From: Inonotus obliquus
Lineage: Eukaryota; Basidiomycota; Agaricomycetes; Hymenochaetales; Hymenochaetaceae
NCBI GenBank assembly: GCA_032164295.1
Contig: JAJHTX010000004.1
Coordinates: 62,001 to 126,000 of the forward strand
DNA: 64,000 bases
Direction of reading: 5' to 3'
Within the stretch, counting starts at the first letter, position 1. Each line of letters opens with the position of its first letter. Position numbers and translations under genes: made by a program. Positions 18,580-31,500 of the stretch are shown in pieces. The notes below the pieces were generated by a model, which saw only the letters and a program-made list of their open reading frames with translations, ran no database searches and was not told the origin of the DNA.

Positions 18580-21176
18580 CTACCACTCAAAGTCCACAAA
18601 AGCACAACACTCCCAAGGCAAGACAACACCTCTATCCGTCACAGGTTGAACATAAAACCTCACTTTACCCTCCCTCAACACTTCAGGCAACGACTTCCTA
18701 TCCAACAAAAACCGGTCCGGACCTGGACCTGTGATAGCTCCAGAACCCCATCCACTCGTACCTAAGAACAACGCGGCATCTGTCGGACGAATACCAGACG
18801 AAATGTGTCTTTCAGCGTAGATGTTCGCGTATTGTATACGAGGGAACCAATGCTTCGAACGGTCTAATATCCATGGTGGGTGAGGTACCTCCGGAACGAG
18901 ATCTTCTGCCCTTATCGTAGCAGGAGTCGTATACGATATACACGCGTCCCATGTTATCGTCAATGTTTCCGAGTTGTACGAGTTCGGAGAGTCTTGTTCG
19001 TTAGATCGCGTGCAGTCGGCCCACAGCAGACGTGTGTTATATGGTGTCAGATTCTCGAGAGGTGACTTTGGCGAAACTGTCAGTTGACCGAGGGTGAGTG
19101 TGATGTTATAAGGAGCCGAGGCGTCCCCTGTGATGATTGCGACTATAATCCCTATGCTGTATATGACATCAGAATCCGAGCTGGTCGTCAAATCGTCTTC
19201 TGTTCTCGGTGAACCATTGGGTATACGACAGGTGATTGCCACTTTGCTCCATCCACTTCCAAGATCCGGATAAGACATCGGCTTGATGTCAACTCCCGTT
19301 TCTTCTTTTACGGATAAAGCAATGTCAAGCTCAACACTGTCGGATCCATCCACCTTGTAGACCAACTCCACTTCGTACAGTCCACCTCGTGTCAGTGTAA
19401 TTGATTGCACTGGGATCCAGAGACAGCGAAAAGCAGGCTCTTCATAGACATCGTTGCCATCTGCCGAAAGTTCAATCAAGACGGACGACCCTCCGTTGAA
19501 CGCGTCGTCGAACGTCAACTTGGTACTCGCTTTGGGGAGCGCTTCATCCACTATATTCGCATCCCACGTAACCTTCGGCCTTGGCCACAGCATATTGCCC
19601 AGAGAAGTCTGCTTATCGATATCTGTCCACCCACTCTCCTTGAACATAACCTTTCGACCTTCCACGAACCACGCATAACCCACTCCGGGACAAAACGACG
19701 TGTAGAACGGTAAGAGATCAGGTCTAGGCGGAGACTTGCTCTCGAAGAAATCTCGAATCGGTCTGAACTCTCCATGATCATGGCATGGCTGTTCACCTTT
19801 GCGAAGCGGAGGATCGGGAAGTTCGACTTGTGTACCCTCGATTGCAGGACCAGCCCACAAAGTCCGTTCACGCTCCCACCATACCTCCCAGCTCCGACCT
19901 TCAGAACCCTCGTCGGACTCCCAGCTCCACGCAGGACCAAAGAGCGCGACGCTCAAACCAAGTCCACTCGGATCGATATGTTCTGCTGCACGGAAGCATC
20001 CTAGCCCGCCTCCTCCATGGCTTCCGCGACCCCATACGTCAATGCCTACGTAAATATCGCGGAGGGCCTTCTTACTTCCCTGTAGGAGTCCTAGATCCAG
20101 GCCAAGTAGGTATTGGGCAGAGAAGGAGGGAAAGGTACGTGGCCAGGTGTAGTTTGTGAAGAATGCATCCGAGGGAAGGAAGAATGAGATGTTTCGACTG
20201 TTGAGACGGTCTTGCCAGGCCAAGTCACCGGTAGTCACGACACTGTCATACCTACACATTTCGTTAATGTCGATATCGCGGGGAATGACAAGAGGTCTTC
20301 GTCACTGACCAAATTGTCTGGGCATAATCCCCAACTTTGCTTTTTAGCTCGATATTTAGAATGCTAATCCAAGCTTCAATTGCCCGAGCTTGGTCAGATC
20401 GGCCTATAAACGAAAACTCAAAATTAAGCAAATATCCATCAAATCCGCGTTCAAGTGCAAGGTCTGCGAGTAAGCGGGCATAGTGACGAGATATTGGTAA
20501 ACCGCCGCTGATGAGCGTAGCTGGTGGACCTGTCCTAGACTTTGGCAGTTTGCCGAAGAGAAGGCGGAGTGTATCTTCAGCGGATTCTTTGTGCTCGAAT
20601 ATCCTGCGTAGGTAGAAATGAGCGAACAGCATCGTGAGCTCAAAAAAACGCATACAGAACTCCAAATATCTTGACTCCATGTCGATGCGCAGCAGTGACC
20701 CATCCTGGAGGAGGGACGGACACTCGTTGATGGGAGAAACTGGACGATAGAACGATTAGCTTACTCCAGTCTCTTCGTTCGCAAGTCCGTGGAGCGCACT
20801 AGATAAAACTCTCGCACTGATCCCAAAAGTTAAAGGTATATGCCAATGAGGATGGACCTTCGGTGTAGCCTCCCTATTGCAATGACTGGATGCAACCTTT
20901 ACAAGACGATGCGAACGTACTTTGTAATCGTGGCACACCTTGAGAGCTCGTCAGATTGGATAGCCGAGCTTATAAAATGCATGAAAATACCAGGAGTTGT
21001 CCATGATTCCCATTTGTAGATTGACTGGGTTCACTTCGAGGAGTGTATCGAAGGAGACCTTCTAACTCAGATTGATTTCTGGGCTTTGAAACATAATCAT
21101 CTAGCTGTTCAAGATTCTCAAAGAAGTTTGGATAACATGATATGTTACGAGGTTCCCTCTCTGAGATAATTGGCAT
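18580..21176 (-). CDS. Cytosolic endo-beta-N-acetylglucosaminidase (GH85)
   Basis: Six exons on the minus strand (21176-20991, 20938-20921, 20873-20800, 20739-20656, 20603-20310, 20251-18580), phases consistent, 775 aa. GH85 enzymes cut the chitobiose core of N-glycans and process free or misfolded glycoprotein glycans. Motifs in order: LEQLDDYV, CHDYK followed by GGYTEG (split by an intron after an 18-nt exon), FWDQCESFIYFSH, VSVPPPGWVTAAHRHGVKIFG, the catalytic LLNFEF with Asn and Glu near residue 180, TIWYDSV, NYTWP, DIYVGIDVWGRGS, ALFGPAWSWE. The C-terminal 350 residues contain beta-sandwich-like sequence as in known ENGases. No signal peptide is seen, in line with a cytosolic enzyme. The intron before FSH uses donor GTGCGC. 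The start is the first ATG in frame after a GTG-opened frame. The promoter is shared with HRP1 (178 bp apart, divergent). Confidence 0.93.
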
Positions 21177-21354
21177 ATCCAATACTCTTGATGGATGGGA
21201 TGGAGGAATAGCCTGAGTCCAAATAGACAAACGGTTGGGTGATACCTTCCGTATATAGAAGTTGTATCTCACAGTAACAAGACTAAAATATTACAAATCA
21301 CAATCGCAGAAGCCACCAGCTGACCGCTCATACTCTTGGTCCTCCTCCACCATC
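21177..21354. promoter_or_regulatory. Bidirectional promoter region, ENGase / HRP1
   Basis: Only 178 bp separate the divergent starts at 21176 (minus) and 21355 (plus), so the two promoters must overlap. No clear TATA box on the HRP1 side; the sequence has ACAAATCACAATCGCAGAAG before the HRP1 leader. Confidence 0.5.
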
Positions 21355-23491
21355 ATGTCTGACCTCGACGCTGACCTTTACGGCGGTAAGTGCTATTAGA
21401 CTTTTGGTAAGATAGTTCAGCCTGAGCTAGATTCGTGTTTCAGACCTTTACGGCGATGAGAACGACTTCTCTGTGCCGATTGAGGAACCCAAGGACGCAA
21501 AACAAGAGGAACGACAGCCAGAAAAAACGACGGAGTCCACACCATCAGCTGCTGCGCCCATCGCTCCTTCTGCAACTGAGAAGGTCAAGTCCCCGACCCC
21601 TGTCCAGTCATCTCTAGAGAATGGCACGTCACCCATACCATCGTTGGCAAACGGAAATGCCCCTCAGCCGATTCAGTCTTACCAGTCATCAACTCAAGAT
21701 TACTCGTCGAGATCCAACCTTGGGTATCAGAGTCAGCCACAGCATGACTCTATTGAGCAGAACATGTCGTCGTTGCCCATTGTAGATCGGCATATTAGGC
21801 CGTCAGAAATGAAGGATGAAGGGTGAGTACTATGTAGTATTTAGTACTTTTCTGGAGCGGGTTTGGCGCACTATGACGGGCAACGACTCGTCTTGTTGAT
21901 TGTTGGAAGGGGGTCGTCTACGGACAATAGGTATTAGGTGTATCGTTTTAGTACCGCCTTTAGTCGTCATCACGCATCGAACGGTCGAGACTAGCCTGTG
22001 TAGCTACTCCGTAGGCATTGCATCTCTTCGACTAGGCTAGGCTAGGATTTCCCTAGACAGACAGACAGGTACCCTGTCCTGCCCCTCGCTATTGTGTTAA
22101 CGTATCTAGCGACATAGCATGCCGAACAAATACGATGATGTTGATGCATTTTCAACCAGCCCCGCGTTCAATTTTCTCAGTCATGACCGTATTGCAAGAA
22201 TAACATAACTTACAAGAGCATACATTATCCAGGAAAATGTTTATTGGTGGTTTAAATTGGGATACTACAGATGGTAGCTAACCATTTTCCCTCTCCAAAT
22301 TTCCCGACGGTACTAAATCGATTTGCGTAGAGGGTCTCAAGGCTTACTTCGAGCAGTTTGGAAAAGTTGAAGCTTGCACGATTATGAGAGACGCTACCGG
22401 TCGGTCGCGCTGCTTCGCATTTTTAACGTTCGAAGATCCTTCCTCGGTAAATAAAGTAATGTACCAGGAGCATGTTTTAGATGGTAAAATAGTGAGTAGT
22501 TATCCCATGCTCATTATTGTTGTAAAAGTAATTCTCATGAACAATGCACTCGCAGATCGACCCTAAACGTGCTATCCCCCGGTCAGAGCACCAGAAGGCT
22601 CAGAAACTCTTCATTGGCGGTCTAGCCGCAACAGTCACGTCGGAGTCGATGCGGGAGTACTTCGCGCAATACGGGAAAGTCATCGACTCGACAGTCATGC
22701 TTGACCGCGAGACAGGAAGGAGCAAAGGCTTCGGGTTTGTCTCGTTCGAAAATACAAACGTTGAACCTCTGCTTGGGTTCGGAAAACTTGAGATTGATGG
22801 CAAGATGGTGCGTTTATACCCACCCATCTCTTCACAAGTATCCTATGTCTAAGTGGTTGCTTTCACTTTGCAGATCGACGTTAAACTCGCCCAACCACGT
22901 CACCAGCGTGAACCCGATAGCGCGGGCGCGGGCGGTTCCTTCCGAAGCGGAGGTTCCTACAGCAGCGGCGGAAGAGACCAAGATTCCTACAACTCCAACC
23001 CCAACTCAAGCGGTACAAGTTTCGGAGGCGGAGGACAAGGTGCAACAGGAGCGACAGGAGCAGCAGGAGCGGGAGGAACACCTTTCGACCCACAGGCTCT
23101 CGCTCAGCTTTATACGCGGATGTTCCAACAGTTACCTGGTATGGGAATGGGTGGTATGGCTGCTATGATGGGTGGTGGTGGTATGGGTGGAGGTATGGGT
23201 GCCGTGGGTGGTGGAATGGGCGGTGGAATGGGCGGCGGAATGAGCGGAATGGGTATGGGTGGTGGTGCAGGTATGGGTCGCATGCACGGCGGAGGCGGAG
23301 GTATGATGGGTATGGCTGGTGGACCTATGGGTGGAGCCATGGGCGGTCGGGGTGGTATGGGTGGAGGTATGATAGGCGGTAGTGGACCCATGAACGCTCC
23401 GCGTGGTCCTCGTGGAGGCTCCGGTGGTCCACAAGGCGTTGGTCCACAAAGGACACAGCGAGGACACAATTACCATCCCTATTCACGATGA
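21355..23491 (+). CDS. HRP1: HRP1/NAB4-type heterogeneous nuclear ribonucleoprotein (two RRMs)
   Basis: Six exons (21355-21385, 21444-21822, 22233-22273, 22331-22491, 22556-22807, 22874-23491), phases consistent, 493 aa. In yeast Hrp1 is cleavage factor IB: it binds the AU-rich efficiency element of pre-mRNA, contacts Rna14/Rna15 and shuttles between nucleus and cytoplasm. Visible: an acidic N-terminus DLDADLYG/DENDF, a Gln/Ser-rich spacer, RRM1 (RNP2 MFIGGLNW, RNP1 SRCFAFLTF), RRM2 (RNP2 LFIGGLAA, RNP1 SKGFGFVSF), and a Gly/Met-rich tail (GGGMGG repeats, about 23150-23390) ending in RGG-like sequence and HNYHPYSR. Intron 2 is 410 nt, much longer than the other introns (40-66 nt). Other hnRNPs of the Musashi/DAZAP type have the same architecture, so the symbol is a family-level call. 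Confidence 0.85.
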
Positions 23492-23824
23492 ACGTTGATC
23501 AGTATGTTCATAGTCGTGCTTCCAAGTTTCCTTTTTTCAAGATCCTTTCAAAGGCCTGCAAATAGTTTTATGCATGTAGTATAATCCCTCCCTTTTTCTT
23601 CTTTCGTTAGATAACATTATTGTTTGGTGAGATAATGGTATGGGTTATATAAAGTCTTTAGCCCTAGTATTCATCCAATAAACCACCTCTCTGTCCAGCT
23701 TCCGGAAGCATCACGCACCACCGCATTCAGAGTCAGAGTCCAATGTGAGGTACTATTAACATTATATATTTAAATATAGGCAGGAAAATGAGATAGAGCA
23801 GATTGTTGCTGAAAAGGTCCAGGG
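23492..23824. other. Convergent 3' flank between HRP1 and the coiled-coil gene
   Basis: No gene is seen. Contains TTTTATGCATGTAGTATAA and CCAATAAACC stretches fitting an HRP1 3' UTR/poly(A) region. The minus-strand gene ends at 23825. Confidence 0.5.
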
Positions 23825-26800
23825 TTACGAGACGGGTTTCAAATCTGGCTTCAAGAACGGGGCATGCTCCGTGCGGCAGTGCATCCAGAAGATATGTGGT
23901 ATGTTAATTGGGTCGGAATCCAGAGGTGCACGAGGTGTTTTCCCCTTTTCCATCCTATCATTGAAGAACAAAAGTCAACAACCCGAAATAAGAAAGTTCC
24001 TACGTCGTCACTTACTCGCATAATCCACACACATACTTGTCCTCATCAGCCCTCTTCCACGAAATGAACTTCGGTAGAACAATTAAATCATCGCCTGACT
24101 GGAAGGGATCAGACGCCTGGAACCATGGTTTTACACATCTGGATCACCGCATGACATTGTAAATGGACTTACAGCCAACTCCTGCCCCTCAGCCTTGAGC
24201 CAGGCTTCAATATCTGGTCGCAACGCATCCTTGTGTCGCATGAGGCAGTGATTCCAGAAAGTTATTGGATACTGCGAAGGATTGAATTGTAGTGGAGCAC
24301 GATTATCATTATCGTTGTTATGGTTGTGCATTCTGCAGAAAACGTTAAGGCCCCAACGAAACCATCTGAAAGACAGTATGAGGACACACATGCAAAAACC
24401 ACAAGCGGGTCGATCGGATTCGTCAGTCCACGTTACCACCTTCGTGAACACCGCGTAAATATCAATAAGATGTCTCGGAAAATCTGCATAGAATCCACTC
24501 TGCTCTTTACTAGTCGGTGTTGAAGGTGGTGCGGTCATCCCGTCGTCCGTTTCTTCCAGCAATATAGCGGATGCGGGCGATGACCCTGGCGCTGCAACCC
24601 CACTCAGTCCGCTGCCAGCTGTCGTCCGCTTCGAGGTCCTTCTTCGCTTTGGAGGAGGAAGAGGATATCCTAACCACTGCAATGGACCAGAGCTCGTTGT
24701 TGGTGATAGCGATTGTGAGCTTCTCCTTACTGGCGAAGTTGGGGTCATGCGGGTTGGCGTATGCCGTGGCGATGTGATACGTTCAGTAGATAAACCATAA
24801 ATCGCCGCCATCTTTCATTTGTGATAACACAAGAAGTCAGGCAAGTTGATGCGTAAGTGTCGCACAGACAAACCTGTCGACGGGCAGTTACAAGCTGCTC
24901 GTTCTCTTCGCGCAACTCGGCAATCTCCTACGTCGTCTTTCATCAGCGCAATAGATTGGCACTAGCGTATTATACTCACCACTCTTAATTGGCTCGTCTC
25001 AGCCGAATCTTCTTTGAAATGTGAACGCCAAACAAAAGGAAAGGTAGGGAGGTCCGTTGCTCACGTTTAGAAGCCTGATCTTCAGCCAAGCTAATGGACT
25101 AAGGGAGCCATGAGCTATTTTCAGTAAACTGCTGCCTAAAATATACTGACCTCCGTAACTTGCGCCAGTTGACCTTGAGCTGCGGGAAGGGAGCATCAGT
25201 ATCTTGAAACATCACGCAAGGAGTAACTGGCTCTTACTGCTTTTGAGCTCTGATTCCAGAGTCTTCACTTTCTTCGTTTCTACTTCTAGCTGCGTTACTC
25301 TCTGAATCAAAGATCAGACGAGATCTATCAGTCAAACTAAAATCTTACTTGTTGCAACTCTTCGTTCATCATGTCAGCTAATCAAGGAATCAACAGGACG
25401 GGCTGAAATGGGATTAAGATGACAGGTACCTTCGGCTCGACTACTTTCCGCTTCCGCGTGCTTCAAACGTATCTGTTCATTCTCCCTCACGGCTTGAAAC
25501 ACCAATCAATCAATAGTACAGCATATTTTCACACCACACACCTCCCTTGTGAGCTATCTCTGCCTGCTTCAGGGCTTCCTGCAACTCGTCAATTTTCTTC
25601 TGTGCAGCTCTTGCTGGAGGAATCCTGAGTAATGTTCCAAGAGCAAAACATCGGCACTGGACGTACCTTCCATCTGCTCGTTCTTGGCTGTGGCTTCCAC
25701 TGGCAACGAAATTGTTAGTACAATGGTGCGCATAAGAATATCAAGTCGTACAATCAGCTATCTGCTTCTTTGCGACCTCCAACTCTGACTCTAGCTTTCG
25801 CTTCTCTGACATCATTCTCAGCCATACCGAACACTCCACACGAATGTCCCATTACCTTCTAGATGCTTAGTTTTTTCCTCCTCAACCGATTCCTCCAACG
25901 CTTTGCGTATGTTGATCTCTGTATGGACGAGTGAGCACGGCGCGTTTCTGACATTCCGTAAGACCGCATGTACCCTTAGCCGTCTCCGCCTTAGCATTCT
26001 CCAGAGAATCATTGAGAGTGTCAATCTGTGTCTGCAATTCTTGTGTGACCGCTTTTAGCTTCATTTCTGCATCCTCAAGTAGTTTCCGCAGGTCGGATTC
26101 CACTAAATGCGACAATCAGAAAGCTTGATATACACGTTCATGGTCGACATGTTTACCGGCATCATGCTGCTTCTGGAGCTCGGACAGTCGCTCTCTCATT
26201 TGAGCGGATACCTATACACGCGCTGAGAACGATAGCAGGTAGTACTCGATATTTACTCACTTCGGTCACCGATTTCAATTCAGACATCACTACTGAGGCC
26301 ATGAGCAAAGACATCATAGATGATGGAACCAGACTAACGAGGTGCTTGTCTCTCCTCTGCGTCCTTCAGAAGCTACGAGGTGCGTTAGACTGGATGATAT
26401 CATCTTTGCCATAAAAGGTGCATACTGCACGGAGTTTATCGCAGTCCAGAAGAGCTGTACGGATATGTGTTAGCGCCCTGGTGGATTGAACGTTATCGAT
26501 GGGAACACCAACCAGCATCACGAGTATTCTCAATCTCCGATAGCTGTACTCGTACTTGGATAGGTAAGGACAGTTGTCAGACTTAGAATACGGGTGAAAG
26601 AGATAGAGACACACGTTGCTCAACCTGTCCTTCGGCTTCCCTCAAAGAGATCTGCTGATGAAATTACTTGACATTCGTCGTCCATCGATTTTTTGTGACT
26701 GACCTCGTTTGCTTCGGCTTGGCCTTGCATCGACTCCGCTATAGATAAACGTGCATGAGTACCGCGATTTAAGGATTAGGACGATGCTCACCGATCGCTA

Positions 26801-28020
26801 GACGCTCTTGTACGGCATCGTATTCCTGGGCGAATGGTTAGCTCCTGAATCAAAGACGAATGAAGAGTACTCACGTTGTGAAGCTCCTCGAGCGTACCTC
26901 TCACTAACAAGGTTTGACATGAGCAAGTGAAGCGGACGTCCGATTATAGTTACTTACGTTCCTCCACCTCACTTTCTGCTTCTTCTCGCGCCTGAAGACA
27001 ATGTTACCACCAGTCAAGGGCTAATACTGAAAAGTACGAACATGGGTAGCCAATGCTATTTCTCCGTCTCCTATCGCGAAAAAACATCAGTATGGTTCCT
27101 GAAGTCTTTATGAAAAACCAACTTTTGGACAGCTCTCCTCGTATCGCAGCCAGCTCCTGATCATTGAGTCAGGGTTGGAGTCCATAATGATGATCATACT
27201 GCTCACCTGCTTCACTGCCTGCGCTTCGACATCCGCTGAAGAAAGTTGTAGGGCAATATGACACATCTTAAGAACAGCTTCCACTCACCATTTTTACAGG
27301 TCTCAATTATATTGTACTTCAGCGTCTTAGTGAGCTCTTCAATCACTTCATCTGGGTAGCTCCTGTCGTCCAGCTGGTTCTTCAACTGAGCAACCTGGAT
27401 CTGGAAGCGCGACAGTTGTACTGTGAGACGTGCTTTTTCAGCTTCACTATTCTCGATTCGAGCTCTCGCGTCGTCCTTTACTCGGCGGACGATACGATCG
27501 TGTTCCTCCTTGTTTATGACTTGCGATGAGGTCGGTTCCTCTAAAGCTTTCAGTTCACCAAGCTCTTCTTCAAGCTCCTGTAGTTCGGAAAGAGCCGCTT
27601 CTTTGTCCGTGCGTAGAGAGCGAAGTTCCTTTTCGGCTAAGCGCAGTCGCACATCACGGTTGTCGAGCTCTTGTCTACACTCTTGGCGGTACTGGTCAAG
27701 CTCTTCACGAAGTCTGTCTAGAGCAGCTCCCTGTTGGATCATCACCTGGAGAATCTGCTCGAAGGTTCTCATGTCGACATGCTGCCTTGAGCCACCAGGT
27801 CTAAGATACATAGTTATTGATAGTCAATACAATAACAATAGTGACATACTTACCGTTTGGCAGGAGTACTGTGATCGCCCCCGTTGGAGTAAAAGTCCGG
27901 AATATTGGAGTACTCTTCATCCTCAAGAGTGCTCTGAACTTGATCGACGATGAGAGACGCCCAACTAGAGTTGGCCTCGGAAAAAGATTGATTTTCGGAC
28001 ATGAAAGAAGTTGAAGCCAT
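23825..28020 (-). CDS. Coiled-coil protein with two C-terminal zinc-finger-like modules
   Basis: Many small exons on the minus strand. The first exon (28020 to about 27850) encodes MASTSFMSENQSFSEANSS and splices in frame to a Glu/Leu/Arg-rich exon (27799-27296) with long heptad repeats (LREELDQYRQE, LRSLRTDKEAALSELQELEE). From 27250 to 24850 short exons of about 30-110 nt separated by about 50-nt introns continue the coiled coil; I did not fix all of those junctions. The last exons are ...-24390, 24332-24173, 24116-24016 and 23954-23825, in phase, ending LKPVS. The C-terminal half has a Ser/Pro-rich basic linker (PPPKRRR) and two similar modules: Cys-x2-Cys-x28-His-x4-His (CGFC...FWNHCLMRH) and Cys-x2-Cys-x25-His-x4-His (CGLC...FWMHCRTEH), each followed by an L/K-x-P-D stretch. 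I do not know the family; a structural or chromatin/spindle role is possible but unproven. It is divergent to RNA14. Confidence 0.75.
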
Positions 28021-28541
28021 TTTCTGCGAGACGACTGTACCAACACCGGCAAGTTGGCTCCTCGAAGTAGAGTAGGAACTTTCTAATGAGAGGGGTCAAA
28101 GACTCGAATATAATAAGGGGTATGTCACTTTCTGGGGGGATGTGAGAGCAACAGTTAAAGTTGTGAATTCCGAGTCCCAGTGGGCCAGGTGCGGAGAGAT
28201 CATCCTTCCATATTTGGTATACTCCTACCAAATACGGCAAGTGGGCTGAGCATGTTTCTGCTTGCGACTAAAGCCAACACGGTCCTGGTCGTTGACGACT
28301 ACCACACCCTCTTCTCCTATCACTGTTAATATCGACAAACTTCACTGACATTAGTGTGCATCTGCCCTAGCAGCGGTCGATACGAAGCACTCGTGGCTGA
28401 AAATCAACGTGAGAGTCCTCCGTGGCCTGCTTTGTGCAGAACAACTGACAGGACAACAGATACGAGTCTTCAAACTGCAGTTGGAAGTTTAGGGATACGC
28501 GTGAAGTTACCTCTGAACGAAATAGCAAGCGCAGCGACGTC
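28021..28541. promoter_or_regulatory. Divergent intergenic region, coiled-coil gene / RNA14
   Basis: 521 bp between two divergent starts. No ORF is supported. Contains polypyrimidine runs and GTGGGCTGAGC near 28231; presumably holds both promoters. Confidence 0.4.
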
Positions 28542-31500
28542 ATGCAAGCACAAGCAAATGATCCGGTCAATACTGAGCCGTCCGACGGAACTGCCCTGCA
28601 AGCTCATCCAGAACCACAATCGCAACTGTCCGAATGGTCTCAAAAGCTCAAGCACGCTCAAGATAATCCGTACAATGAGGCTGCTTGGAACTCTGTGCTC
28701 GATTCTGCAGAAGAGTCTGGCGATCTTGAGAAGACAAAGGAGGCATACGAGGCCTTGCTCCAAAACTCTCCAAATACTGTTCGTACTTATCTTTATATCT
28801 TTCGAATTTAATTTTTATGCATGACCCAAAACCCTCGTTCGAAAACGTGCTTCTTATTCTTCATCCGACCGTCCGAGAAGTCGTCAGCGCAGATATCGTA
28901 TTTGAACCATTTCTTGGTAGACCGAGCGACGTTCCCCTACGCTGAAGCTTTATTCTCCCGATTCTTGAGAACGTCAGTGTCCGTTGATCTGTGGAAGTTT
29001 TACATAATATACGTGAGGTCCGTCACCGGCATTCTTCTACTCCGCAGTGTGCTGATTCTGGCATCTCCCAAAAGACGAGTGAACTCCAGTCCGGAGACGC
29101 GTGATACAGTAGCGAAGGCGTACGATTTTGCACTTCAGCATGTAGGACAAGACAAAGATAGTGGCGACATTTGGGCAGAATACATTCAATTTGTCAAATC
29201 CGGACCGGCGAACTCGACATGGGAGGAACAGCAAAAGATGGACCAACTGCGCAAGATCTACCAACGTGCTGTTCAAATCCCGCTGGAGAATGTTGAGACA
29301 CTCTGGAAAGATTATGAGGCGTTTGAAAATGGTCTGAACAAGATCACAGTGCGTGTTCATCTCGTATATTGTGATTGTGAACGTTGTTACTGTGAAACTT
29401 ATCCCTTTCGTCCGCTAGGCCAAAAAGTTCCTGCAAGATCTGACCCCAGCACACATGCAAGCCAGGACAAAGTTGCGTGAGCTCCGCAAGCATCTCGGTA
29501 CTCTATTCCCGCCCCCGCCCGTTTTAAGCGGTGCCACACGTCCACCTTTGAACCTCCCTCACAAGCCCACTTACAACTTAGCCGACCGTTCTCTCGCCGG
29601 GGCCTGGAAGCAGTATCTCAAATGGGAAGAAAGTAACCCCCTTGAGATCGAAGAGCGAAATACCTTCATAACACGTGTGCAGGCCGTATATCGTAAGGCG
29701 GTCGCGCGCATGCGCTTCTTTAGCGAGATTTGGTTTATGGCGTATTCATGGACAAACAGCGTCGGACGTACGGATGAAGCTCTCCAAATCCTCAAATCAG
29801 GCATCGAAGCGAACCCGACAAGCTTCGTACTCAACTTTGCGTTAGCCGAGAATCACGAGCTTCAAAAGAATACTGCGGAGGTGCATGCGACGTATACCAA
29901 GCTATTGCAAGGTGTGCTTGAAGAGATAGAAGCACTTGATGCAAAGATCAACAACAGCAACGCCGACAATACAGCTTCCGCAGAAGGTGTGGCTGAACAG
30001 AACCAAAGCCAAAAGACCGAACAAGCTGTGTCAGCGCCTGCGCAAGCCCCAGGCGGACTGACTAAAGAAGCCTCAATCGCAACAATCGCAACAGTTTCAA
30101 GCTCTTCTTCCGAAGACACCTCCTTAGCAACGCAACTTCGCGAAAGGAAGCAAGAATACGGCCTAGTCTACATCATGTACATCCGTTTCGCTATGCGCTC
30201 CGAAGGTCTCGAAGCAAGTCGTGTAGTGTTCCAAAAGGCCAGAAAGGACAAGTTCGCACCTTGGGAAGTGTTTGAGGCTGCTGCGCTTATGGAGTATCAC
30301 GTCGCCAAGCAGACAGTCGTCGCTAATAGGATTCTGAGTGTCGCTATGAATAGGTTTTCGCAGGAAATCGATTTCGTTGTGCGATATCTCACGTTCCTCA
30401 TGTCCGTCAACGATGAAAACAGTATGCAATACGTCATTTCATAGTATCTTTGACTTATACCTAACACTAATGGCTTAGATGCTCGTGCCCTGTTTGAACG
30501 CACTGTCGGAACTTTCCCACCGGAGAAGGCACGTCCACTTTGGGAGAGATGGGCTCGGTATGAGTATCAATACGGAAATCTTGAAGCAGCTTTGAAGCTT
30601 GAAAAGCGTATGGCCGAGGTATATCCAAACGGTGCGTCTTTGTTTCGTCCCTTCCCCTACAAATCCCTTTCTCATCCTCTTTCTAGATCCTCCGATAAAA
30701 CGTTTCGCCCAAAGACACATCTATGCCAACATCGACGGTATCGCCAACCGTGATCTCGGGGTCTCCCAAGCACGTCAATCTGCCGCCGCTCTCGCACGAG
30801 CAGACACGATCCCTGCAATCACTGTCGGGGCAGCTGGTGCTGGTGGCCCGGGCATAGCACCACCTCTATCCGCTGCATCCCAGATATATAACAATGGTGC
30901 AAGCTTTAAACGTGGCCCTTCTCCTGATCGTCTTGATCGTGAACGCGAACGAGAACGGGAGAGAGAGCGTGAACGAGAAAGGGAGAGGGAAAGAGAGAGG
31001 ATAAGAAGGGATGATAGTATCAAACCACCTCCTCATAAACGTCCGAGAGATGCTTCTCCTGTCCCTCCTCATCTCAAAGAACGATGGGGTGGTCCTGGTG
31101 GAAGTGTTACTAGGAGGTACGGTAGTCCCGCTTGGGGTGACGACGAACGAGGTGATCGGGGAAGAGTCCAAAGAATTGATAGAGAACGCGACCGCACGCG
31201 TTCACCTGCTCGTCGTGGCTATCCCAACGAACGCGATGATCGTGATGCACCACAAAGAGTCGTCCTACCTCAGGTATTGAATTGGTTCATTAGTCAGTTG
31301 CCTCCTCCGAATTCTTTCGATGGTACGTAAATAGCTTATAACTACATGTGGCGAGCGTATTCTAAAGGGTTCCTCATCTCTCAGGGCCTGTCTTCCGCAC
31401 GGATGATCTCATGCAACTTTTCCGCAATGCGGTCATCCCTGGTTCGAACTCAAGTGCTCTCCGTGAACGGTCCCCGCCTCCGCCTCCTCGTCCTAGTACG

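Noticed and set aside
19405..20159. Plus-strand ORFs of 74-124 aa opposite the ENGase gene
   Set aside because: They overlap a well supported GH85 exon on the other strand and have no recognisable features.
23110..23476. Long minus-strand ORFs rich in Pro or Thr/His opposite the HRP1 tail
   Set aside because: Shadows of the Gly/Met repeat of HRP1 on the other strand.
26366..26623. 85-aa minus-strand ORF inside the coiled-coil gene as a separate gene
   Set aside because: It spans several splice sites of the surrounding gene and reads through introns.
27423..27953. 176-aa Ser/Arg-rich plus-strand ORF
   Set aside because: Antisense of the coiled-coil exon; the Ser/Arg content mirrors the Glu/Leu codons on the coding strand.
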